A DNA stretch of 29,774 nt from JBBQSU01 sp038234815 (GTDB lineage: Bacteria; Planctomycetota; Phycisphaerae; Tepidisphaerales; Tepidisphaeraceae), in assembly GCA_038234815.1 (NCBI GenBank), contig JBBQSU010000029.1:1-29774 (forward strand). The letters are read 5' to 3'. Every line of letters begins with the position of its first letter. Position 1 is the first letter of the stretch. The translations under genes and the position numbers were made by a program. A model generated the notes under the pieces. The model did no database searches, was not told the DNA's origin, and saw only the letters and a list, made by a program, of their open reading frames with translations. Shown here in pieces: positions 23,754 to 29,774 of the stretch.

Positions 23754-24428
23754 TTAGTAGGTCGATGCGGCTGGGGCGGCCATGTGCCGTTCTCCATCGT
23801 TATCGTTGCGAGCGCCCACATAGCCGCCGGCCAGGGATGCGCCCAGGCCAAGCAACATGGCGGCCAATGTGCCCCAAGCGGTTTTAGCGCCACGGTCGGC
23901 AGCCTGCTCGGCAGACGCAGGATCAACGTATGGGGTGTTACGGGAGGAATCGGCCGTGAGGGTCGATCCGGTTGAGGCGGTTGAGCCGGTGGAGCCGTCG
24001 TTAGTCACGCGATGGGTGACATCAGGGTTGGCGACGGCGCCTTGAGCCGCTTTACCAACGAGCGAGCCAACGCCGCTGCCGAGCATATAGGTCAGCAGTG
24101 CCAGCGAGACCATCCAAACCATCCCGCTTTGCAGAAGGCAATGGTCTCGGGCCGTCCGCTCGGAGGAACGGACAGCGAGCCAGCCGCCGAAGGCGAAGGC
24201 GATCAGGGCGGAGATCATGCCCCAAGTGCCAGCCCCAAGGGCGAAATTGTGGGCGTCGGAGTTCCGGTCAGCCACGGACAACCCGATGGCAGCGCCCAGC
24301 ACCGTCAGCACGGCGAGCAGCGACAGTGTGCCGAAGATTCCGGCGATAACGCCAGCCCAGCGGATGCGGGCGTGGTGATCGTCTTCATGGATAACATGTG
24401 TGTGGGTGGCGGGGATAGACTGTGACAT
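23754..24428 (-). CDS. Four-helix membrane protein of unknown function
   Basis: This 224-residue protein starts at ATG 24428 behind GAGGAG (upstream in-frame codons to 24557 lack coding character). It begins with a His/Asp-rich cytoplasmic segment (THTHVIHEDDHHARIRW). Four glycine-rich hydrophobic segments follow: about 27-52 (WAGVIAGIFGTLSLLAVLTVL), 66-90 (GTWGMISALIAFAFGGWLAV), 103-125 (GMVWMVSLALLTYMLGSGVG) and 190-214. Between the last two lies a Ser/Thr/Gly-rich loop with repeated GST units (GSTGSTASTGST). The RIRWAGVIAG start resembles a family of bacterial membrane proteins sometimes labelled PhnA-like or stress-related; I would not assign a function. It is monocistronic in a sparse region. 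Confidence 0.75.
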   Translation of the reverse strand: MSQSIPATHTHVIHEDDHHARIRWAGVIAGIFGTLSLLAVLTVLGAAIGLSVADRNSDAHNFALGAGTWGMISALIAFAFGGWLAVRSSERTARDHCLLQSGMVWMVSLALLTYMLGSGVGSLVGKAAQGAVANPDVTHRVTNDGSTGSTASTGSTLTADSSRNTPYVDPASAEQAADRGAKTAWGTLAAMLLGLGASLAGGYVGARNDNDGERHMAAPAASTY

Positions 24429-24676
24429 ATTAGCTCCTCGTTGAGTCGGTTCGTTTTGCCGGCCAACAATGGCAACGGCGATGTCGATGGTATGTCCGAG
24501 GTTTACCCCGGCGACGTAAGGCGAAGTGACCTCCCGGGCTTGGGGCGGGGCGGGCAAGGTTTGGGACGTTCCCCTAGGCCCTCAGTGCAATATACCCGAC
24601 GGGCCATAAGAGCTGCGTCCTGAGGGAGCTGAGTTGATCAGCAGGCAGTTGGGGTGTAGCTCCCCCCTGGCCCGGT
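24429..24676. other. Non-coding region upstream of the membrane-protein gene
   Basis: Part of a 486-bp stretch between the membrane-protein gene and kdsB. A plus-strand frame reads NNGNGDVDG, but it has no coding support. I see no convincing promoter, RNA or terminator; an eight-base A-rich tract sits at about 24679-24685 at the edge of the transposase remnant. Confidence 0.35.
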
Positions 24677-24829
24677 CTAAAAAAACCCGGCACAGAACCG
24701 CTCGACGAACGAATCAAACTGATGGGCGTCGAGAACCCTATTCACCTCTTCGTAGAAAGGTTTAGCGCGGATGTTCAACTGAGTGATCGTGGTTTTACAC
24801 CCATCAAATTTGCCCCTTGCGCGATCCTC
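24677..24829 (-). pseudogene. Truncated transposase remnant (IS1182-like N-terminus)
   Basis: On the minus strand an open segment reads KTTITQLNIRAKPFYEEV, then NRVLDAHQFDSFVERFCAGFF and stop. It has no in-frame ATG. The pattern of an RxKPFYEEVNRxL segment followed by FDxFVExxC is how a group of IS1182/DUF772-type transposases common in planctomycetes begins (from memory). The normal continuation, a RGRPS-type segment and the catalytic domain, is absent. No terminal inverted repeat is visible. This would be a decayed insertion-sequence end. Confidence 0.5.
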
Positions 24830-24914
24830 AAGTCAATTTGACACTTGCCCGCCTGTTCATTACAGTCGCGGGGCAGTTCAGAATTGACCAAACGAGCTGT
24901 CTTTGAGGTCGAAT

Positions 24915-25658
24915 TTGGCTGCGATCGTCGTCATCCCCGCGCGCTTCGGGTCTACCCGTTTCCCAGCCAAAATTGTCGCCTCTGAAACCGGCCGGCCCCT
25001 CGTTCAGCACGTGGTCGATCAGGTCGCAAAGTGCCGCAGAATAAGCGATTGCGTAGTGGCGACTGACGACGCCCGCGTGGCCGATGCCTTGGTGCCCTTT
25101 AACACCCGCGTGGTGATGACCGACGCCCGGCACCAGAGTGGCACGGATCGCGTGGCCGAGGTGATGAAAACCCGGACCGAGCAAATCGTCGTCAACGTTC
25201 AAGGCGACGAACCGGAGATCGAGCCGGAGATCATCGACGCGCTGGTCGATCGGCTCGAATCGACTCCAGACGATATGGCGACGGCCGCGACGGCGTTTCC
25301 GGCCGGCTCTGACGTGGCCAATCCCAATCTCGTTAAAGTAGTGCTGGACGGGCACGGCCGGGCGCTCTATTTTTCACGCTCGCCGGTGCCGTTTTATCGG
25401 GATGCGACCGCAGGCGCGCCGCAATACCTGCTGCACTTGGGAATTTACGCCTATCGCCGGGAGTTTCTCCTGCGGTTTGCCGCGTTTGTACCAACTCCGC
25501 TGGAACAGGCCGAAAAACTCGAACAGCTTCGCGCGCTGGAACACGGAAGCTCGATTTTTGTATTGAAAGTAGATCGCGCCACCCACGGCATCGATACCGC
25601 CGAACAGTACAACGCGTTTGTCATCAGGCACAAGGCTCGCGAAAAAGGAAAGCTATGA
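24915..25658 (+). CDS. kdsB: 3-deoxy-manno-octulosonate cytidylyltransferase (CMP-Kdo synthetase)
   Basis: This 247-residue protein starts at TTG 24915, six bases after GAGG; TTG 24903 is in frame but has no RBS. Family motifs are VIPARFGSTRFPAK near the N-terminus, VVATDD, QSGTDRVAEV, VNVQGDEPEIEPEIID, LYFSRSPVPFYRD and HLGIYAYRREFLLRF, with length matching the usual 245-260. The enzyme activates Kdo with CTP to CMP-Kdo for lipid A-core assembly, so the organism should make an LPS-type outer membrane. The gene overlaps pyrG by 4 bp (ATGA). This is a sensible pairing because pyrG makes the CTP that KdsB consumes. Confidence 0.95.
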   Translation: MAAIVVIPARFGSTRFPAKIVASETGRPLVQHVVDQVAKCRRISDCVVATDDARVADALVPFNTRVVMTDARHQSGTDRVAEVMKTRTEQIVVNVQGDEPEIEPEIIDALVDRLESTPDDMATAATAFPAGSDVANPNLVKVVLDGHGRALYFSRSPVPFYRDATAGAPQYLLHLGIYAYRREFLLRFAAFVPTPLEQAEKLEQLRALEHGSSIFVLKVDRATHGIDTAEQYNAFVIRHKAREKGKL

Positions 25659-27409
25659 GCAACGAAGACTTGCTATCGAAGATCGGTCAATCGACCGAGG
25701 AGACCGAGTTTTACACGCCGATGCCCTCGGGTTATCGCCGCGGGCATCACAAGTATGTCGTCGTTGTGGGCACTGTGATGAGCGGGCTGGGCAAGGGCAT
25801 CTTCAGTTCGTCGCTGGCCAAGCTGCTGAAAGACAAGGGCCTGAAAGTCGCGCCGATCAAGATGGAGGGCTACCTCAACATCGATTCGGGCACACTGAAT
25901 CCCTATCGCCACGGCGAGGTGTTCGTTCTTGATGACGGCATGGAAACCGACATGGACTTAGGCACCTACGAGCGCCTGCTTGACCAGGACCTTGGTGCCG
26001 CCAACTTCACCACCAACGGGCAAATCCTGTCCAACGTGCTGCGCAAGGAACGCGAAGGGGGATATCTGGGCCGCGACGTGCAGGTCATTCCGCACGTGGT
26101 CGGCGAAGTGAAACTCAAGCTCCGCGAGCTGGCCGCCAAGAGCAACGCCGACGTGGTGTTCGTCGAAGTCGGGGGAACCGTCGGCGACTATGAAAACTCG
26201 TTTTATCTCGAAGCCTGCCGACAGCTTGCCTATGAAGAGGGAGAGAATTCCGTCTGCTTCGTGGCGCTCACTTATGTGCTGGAACCCGGCGCGCTGGGCG
26301 AGCAAAAATCCAAAGCCGCGCAGCTGGGCATCAAGCGCCTGATGGAAGTCGGCATCATGCCCCACATCATCGCCTGCCGGGCCACCAATCCCGTCAAAGA
26401 ACAGGTGCGCGAAAAAATCTCCATGTACACCAACGTGCCCATGCGCCGCGTGGTGACCATGCACGACGTGGAGAGCATCTACACCATTCCCGAAGCACTC
26501 CGAGAAGCCGGCATGGACCGCGAGGTGCTGACCCTGCTGGACATCCACGACCGCGTGGACCAGCGCGCCGAGGACAACGCCCGGATCAAATGGCGGGCCT
26601 TCGTCGATCGCATCGGCAAGGGCAAGAAGGACGTGACCATCGCCGTCACCGGCAAATACACCTCGCTCCGCGACGCTTATGCCAGCATCATCAAGGCCGG
26701 GGAGCATTGCAGCGCTCACCTGGGCGTCAACGTCAACTTCAAATGGCTCGACACCACCGCCATCGAAGCCTCCAACGTCACCAAGCGACTGGGCGATTGC
26801 CATGGCATCATCGTGCCCGGCGGGTTTGGCGTCCGCGGAACCGAGGGCAAGATCGAATGTATTCGCTATGCCCGCGAGAAGGGCGTGCCTTACCTGGGCC
26901 TGTGCCTGGGCTTCCAGATGGCGGTGATCGAATTCGCCCGCAATGTCTGCGGGCTGCCCGATGCCAACAGCACCGAGTTTGATCGCAACTGCAAGAGTCC
27001 GGTCATCGACATCCTGCCCGAGCAGAAAAAGATCGAAGGCCTCGGCGGAAACATGCGCTTGGGCGGGAAGGATGTCGAACTGAAGCCCGGCACGCTGGCG
27101 GCGAAATTGTTCGATAACGCCGATAAGATCCGGCTGCGTTTCCGGCACCGCTACGAGGTGGATCCCCGGTTCATCAGCGCACTGGAAAGCCACGGAATGA
27201 TTTTCTCCGGCAAGCACCCCACGCAGCCGATCATGCAGATTTTGGAGCTTCCGCAGGACATGCACCCCTATTTCGTGGGCACGCAGGCCCACCCCGAGCT
27301 CAGCAGTCGTCCGCTTCGCCCGCAGCCCATGTTCCTTGGCCTCGTCCAGGCCGCGCTCAAATATGCCGAAGGCACAGGCAAGGCCGCGCACACGGTGAAG
27401 GCGGGGTAG
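25655..27409 (+). CDS. pyrG: CTP synthase
   Basis: This 584-residue protein starts behind AAAGGAAAG. An N-terminal extension of about 32 residues precedes the amidoligase domain: VVGTVMSGLGKGI (39-49 region), APIKMEGYLNIDSGTLNP, GEVFVLDDGMETDMDLG and VEVGGTVGDYENSFYLEA. The C-terminal class I glutamine amidotransferase has the nucleophile in YLGLCLGFQ (Cys417) and the His/Glu pair in AHPEL (His546, Glu548). It makes CTP from UTP, ATP and glutamine. Several near-invariant positions differ from typical PyrG: VMSGLGKG instead of VxSxLGKG with Ser-Ser, KMEGYLNIDSGTLNP instead of KxDPYxNVDxGTMSP, and GDYE instead of GDIE. This suggests a distinct sequence lineage. It is coupled to kdsB. Confidence 0.95.
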   Translation: MSNEDLLSKIGQSTEETEFYTPMPSGYRRGHHKYVVVVGTVMSGLGKGIFSSSLAKLLKDKGLKVAPIKMEGYLNIDSGTLNPYRHGEVFVLDDGMETDMDLGTYERLLDQDLGAANFTTNGQILSNVLRKEREGGYLGRDVQVIPHVVGEVKLKLRELAAKSNADVVFVEVGGTVGDYENSFYLEACRQLAYEEGENSVCFVALTYVLEPGALGEQKSKAAQLGIKRLMEVGIMPHIIACRATNPVKEQVREKISMYTNVPMRRVVTMHDVESIYTIPEALREAGMDREVLTLLDIHDRVDQRAEDNARIKWRAFVDRIGKGKKDVTIAVTGKYTSLRDAYASIIKAGEHCSAHLGVNVNFKWLDTTAIEASNVTKRLGDCHGIIVPGGFGVRGTEGKIECIRYAREKGVPYLGLCLGFQMAVIEFARNVCGLPDANSTEFDRNCKSPVIDILPEQKKIEGLGGNMRLGGKDVELKPGTLAAKLFDNADKIRLRFRHRYEVDPRFISALESHGMIFSGKHPTQPIMQILELPQDMHPYFVGTQAHPELSSRPLRPQPMFLGLVQAALKYAEGTGKAAHTVKAG

Positions 27410-27567
27410 GGCCGGTACCGGGCATTGCATCGCGCCGATTGACGCCTTCGGATGCCTTTGCTGCACCCGGGCTTAATGCCCCGTCCTCTTTGCCGGCCTG
27501 GGTAGAAAAGCACGCTGGGGGTCGTATAGTAGTCCCCCGACGGGAACATTTTTCGGGGCGAGATCAC

Positions 27568-28659
27568 ATGGTTTTGAACATTCTGCGAGCTTTGTTTGTT
27601 CTGCTTTCCGGGGCGGTGGGGTGGTTTTACGTCACCCGTCCGGAACGCATTTTCGGTGAATACACCTGGCTGGCGATGGCCGCCTGCTTGTGCGTGGCGG
27701 TGGTGTTTGTCTGCATCGACATTCTCTCCCCGCGACGTAAGTTGATGATCTTTTCCGGCACTTTCTTCGGCATGATCGTCGGCATCCTCACCGCTTATGC
27801 CCTCAGCTTTGTCGCCAGCATGTTGGTCGATCAGATCATTCAACTGGATCCCAATGCGGCCGATTTCTTTGCCACCAAGGCCCGTCACGATACATTGATC
27901 CAGGCCATCACGCTGCTCGTCGGCGTCGTCTGCTGCTACCTGGCCATCAGCTTCATCATGCAGACGAAGGACGATTTCCGGTTCATCATTCCTTATGTCG
28001 AATTCACCAAGCAGACGCGCGGAACCAGGCCGATTGTGCTGGATACCAATATTCTCATCGACGGACGGATTGCCGACATCGTGGGCAGCGGGATTCTGGA
28101 AGGCCAGCTGATTGTGCCCCAATTCGTTTTGAACGAATTGCAGGCGGTGGCCGACAGCGCCGACCGACAGAAGCGCAACCGCGGGCGGCGCGGGCTGGAC
28201 GTGCTGGGCGCGCTGCGCAATAGTCGCAAGGTAGAGGTCGTTTTGTACGAAGGCTCGGTCCACCTGGCGGAGATGAAACTGCCCGTCGATCAGCAACTGA
28301 TGGAACTGGCCCGCGAACTGAATTGCCGCGTGCTGACCAACGATTTCAACTTAAGTAAGGTTGCGCAGCTTTCCGGCGTGGATGTCATCAACATCAATGA
28401 TCTGGCGACGGCGATGAAACCGGTGGTTTTGCCGGGAGAAACGCTGAACGTGCGCATCACCAAGGCCGGCGAAGGCTCGGGGCAGGGCGTGGGGTATCTG
28501 GAAGACGGCACCATGGTGGTGGTGGAAGGCGCACGAGCGTTGGTCAACCAGGAAGTGTCGTTCGTGGTGACAAATGCCCTGCAAAATACCGCAGGGAAGA
28601 TGGTTTTTGGCCGTTTATCCGATGCCGAGGGGGCACCGACCAAGCGCACCCGCGACTGA
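27568..28659 (+). CDS. Membrane PIN-TRAM nuclease-like protein (YacL/PilT-type)
   Basis: I start at ATG 27568 (363 residues, MVLNILRALFVLLSG); the open frame reaches back to 27439 but is not protein-like there. Four N-terminal transmembrane helices (about 4-20, 30-50, 56-84 and 109-130) are followed by a PIN domain with PIVLDTNILIDGRIADI (about 153-169), RRGLDVL and CRVLTNDFNLSKVAQLSGV, which carry the conserved acidic residues. A C-terminal TRAM domain (about 290-345: GETLNVRITKAGEGSGQGVGYLEDGTMVVVEGA) suggests RNA binding. The architecture matches Bacillus YacL. The protein is a predicted membrane-tethered ribonuclease; its substrate is unknown. It lies 158 bp after pyrG, with a TATAGT at about 27526, so it may have its own promoter. 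Confidence 0.92.
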   Translation: MVLNILRALFVLLSGAVGWFYVTRPERIFGEYTWLAMAACLCVAVVFVCIDILSPRRKLMIFSGTFFGMIVGILTAYALSFVASMLVDQIIQLDPNAADFFATKARHDTLIQAITLLVGVVCCYLAISFIMQTKDDFRFIIPYVEFTKQTRGTRPIVLDTNILIDGRIADIVGSGILEGQLIVPQFVLNELQAVADSADRQKRNRGRRGLDVLGALRNSRKVEVVLYEGSVHLAEMKLPVDQQLMELARELNCRVLTNDFNLSKVAQLSGVDVININDLATAMKPVVLPGETLNVRITKAGEGSGQGVGYLEDGTMVVVEGARALVNQEVSFVVTNALQNTAGKMVFGRLSDAEGAPTKRTRD

Positions 28660-28707
28660 GCGCGATGCTGCTTTTTTCGCTGGCCGTATCCGTCAAACTG
28701 CCGAATC

Positions 28708-29619
28708 TTAAGCAGGGCTAGTTTTAGCCCCAGGGGAAGGCTCGTCCCGCTGCGCCCGCGGGCTGACGGCCCAGTTGAGTTTTTCCGACAGGTTACGCCA
28801 CTGGTGCTGGTCGGGATTTTCAATCAGGTGTACGTCCTGATCGCCCCTGCGGACGACCACGCGATCGCCGTTCTCCAGCTTGGTTGATTCCTGGCCGTCG
28901 CAGAACAGCGTGGTGCCGGGATTGACGCTGACCGCGAGGATGACGACGGTATTTTCGCTCGGCACGACGATCGGCCGGAACGACAGGCTTTGGGCGCAGA
29001 TCGGCGTGATGCAGACGGCCTGCACGTGCGGGCTGATGATCGGCCCGCCGGCCGAAACGTTGTAGGCGGTCGATCCGCTGGGCGTCGCGACGATCAGGCC
29101 GTCACCAAAATATCGAACCCCGCCTTGTCCGTCGGCACCCACTTCAAGCTCGATCATATGAAAGGGCGCGCCGGCGGTGACGACGGCATCGTTAAGCGCG
29201 CGGGCGTTGAATCGGCGGTGCGCCTGGAGTTCGACGGGATTGCGTTCGTCGCAAGACGCGCCGGCGCCCAGCACGGAGATGTCGAGCGTTTGCCGCGCGG
29301 CTATGGGCAGTTTACCGGCCAGAAGCAGTTCAAAATGGGATTTGAAGCGAGCGGGGGAAAAACTGGCGAGGAATCCGAGGCGGCCGAAGTTCACGCCCAT
29401 GAGAGGGACCGGGCGCTTGTCGAGCAGACGTGCGGTGGCCAGCAGCGTGCCGTCCCCACCGAGGACGAGGATGACATCGGCCGGCGTGTCGGCGACGGAT
29501 TTTCCGGGCGTCCATTCCACACCAAGGATTTCCGCGCGGCCGGACAGCCAGGGGAGCCATTCATCCAGTGCCGGCTTCACCGAGGACTTCTCGTTGTTGG
29601 CAACGATCAGCAGTCGCAT
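28708..29619 (-). CDS. nadK: NAD kinase
   Basis: This 303-residue protein starts at ATG 29619 (MRLLIVANNEKSSVK); the frame is open to 29703 but the extra residues are not family-like. It has the catalytic GGDGT at 54-58, GVNFGRLGFLASF, ALNDAVV, FGDGLIVATPSGSTAYNVSAGGPIISP and a late FCDGQE, in the expected order. It phosphorylates NAD to NADP with ATP or polyphosphate in the cytoplasm. It converges with the PIN-TRAM gene 48 bp away. The SRP RNA gene lies just upstream on the same strand. Confidence 0.96.
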   Translation of the reverse strand: MRLLIVANNEKSSVKPALDEWLPWLSGRAEILGVEWTPGKSVADTPADVILVLGGDGTLLATARLLDKRPVPLMGVNFGRLGFLASFSPARFKSHFELLLAGKLPIAARQTLDISVLGAGASCDERNPVELQAHRRFNARALNDAVVTAGAPFHMIELEVGADGQGGVRYFGDGLIVATPSGSTAYNVSAGGPIISPHVQAVCITPICAQSLSFRPIVVPSENTVVILAVSVNPGTTLFCDGQESTKLENGDRVVVRRGDQDVHLIENPDQHQWRNLSEKLNWAVSPRAQRDEPSPGAKTSPA

Positions 29620-29671
29620 AAAAGCAGTGTAGCAAATGACGCGAAGAATGCCTGCCGGAGTGAGAGAAACC

Positions 29672-29694
29672 AAAAAGCCGCCGGGGAATGCGGC
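29672..29694 (-). terminator. Candidate terminator of the SRP RNA
   Basis: On the minus strand GCCGC, an 8-nt loop ATTCCCCG, then GCGGC and TTTTT. The stem is only 5 bp, so it is weak, but it falls right after the SRP RNA homology. Confidence 0.4.
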
Positions 29695-29774
29695 CGGGGA
29701 CACGACGGCACAAAGCCGGATCTGCTTAGGGCTGCTTCCTTTCGGACCTGACCCGGTTCACAGCCGTCCCTTGC
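29690..29774 (-). ncRNA. ffs: Bacterial signal recognition particle RNA (partial, 4.5S type)
   Basis: The minus strand carries the invariant SRP domain IV core GGTCAGGTCC-GAAA-GGAAGCAGCC, with the GNAR tetraloop at 29740-29743 and the two internal loops that bind Ffh. Flanking strands pair further: GGGACGGC near the window edge with GCCGTCGTGTCCC, and AACCGGG with CCGGCTTTG. The 5' end lies beyond the window. The 3' end is estimated from the loss of pairing. It looks like the short form without an Alu domain, but the missing end leaves this unproved. The RNA scaffolds Ffh in co-translational targeting of membrane proteins. Confidence 0.9.

Noticed and set aside
24441..24623. Plus-strand frame containing NNGNGDVDG, dockerin-like
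   Set aside because: Single weak loop match, no RBS, no signal peptide and no second repeat; probably chance.
25958..27466. 502-codon minus-strand frame opposite pyrG
   Set aside because: Antisense shadow of pyrG. Long open reverse frames are expected at this GC content.

Overview
This is a high-GC chromosomal window that looks like a Gram-negative member of the Planctomycetota, most likely Phycisphaerae-like. That placement is inference. It rests on a CMP-Kdo synthetase (LPS-type envelope), a prepilin-like protein with a C-terminal FADGH motif, an NfeD/NfeD/flotillin/small-membrane-protein run, and divergent planctomycete-style versions of CTP synthase and UvrA. Most of the window is housekeeping sequence. 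I see no CRISPR array, prophage, intact insertion sequence or tRNA.

Layout. Positions 1-1289: a coding-like fragment, then copy 1 of a roughly 750-bp dispersed repeat with its own small ORF and two palindromes. 1290-5901 (+): a translationally coupled operon for a sugar-type ABC importer, with a TPR lipoprotein, a solute-binding protein and a single polypeptide carrying both permease domains; no ATPase is encoded here. 5968-8227 (-): radA and a short-chain dehydrogenase. 8484-9392 (+): a compact alanine racemase-like protein. 9389-13434 (-): uvrA, rsmG and csrA in series; the csrA Shine-Dalgarno sits in a small GGA hairpin loop. 13511-15351 (+): an exported protein whose signal peptide is encoded by a REP-like inverted repeat, coupled to endonuclease V. 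15367-15780 (-): an isolated nuoA. 15998-20583 (+): membrane serine protease NfeD, short NfeD, flotillin FloA, a small membrane protein and a prepilin-like protein.

20561-20669 holds a duplicated 37-bp sequence. 20679-23343 (-) holds mnmG, preceded by copy 2 of the dispersed repeat in inverted orientation. 23344-24914 is a low-gene-density stretch with a perfect 16-bp hairpin, one four-TM membrane protein (-) and a truncated transposase remnant. 24915-28659 (+): kdsB, pyrG and a membrane PIN-TRAM protein. 28708-29619 (-): NAD kinase. The window ends inside an SRP RNA gene (-).

The best candidate for something undescribed is the two-copy repeat (about 418-1165 and 22625-23343). Each copy has a conserved 34-bp near-perfect palindrome, an AT-rich tract, a second diverged copy of the palindrome, an RBS-preceded ORF with a signal-like N-terminus and an internal duplication, and a conserved 3' tail that runs towards a co-directional cellular gene. 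I recognise no family for it.
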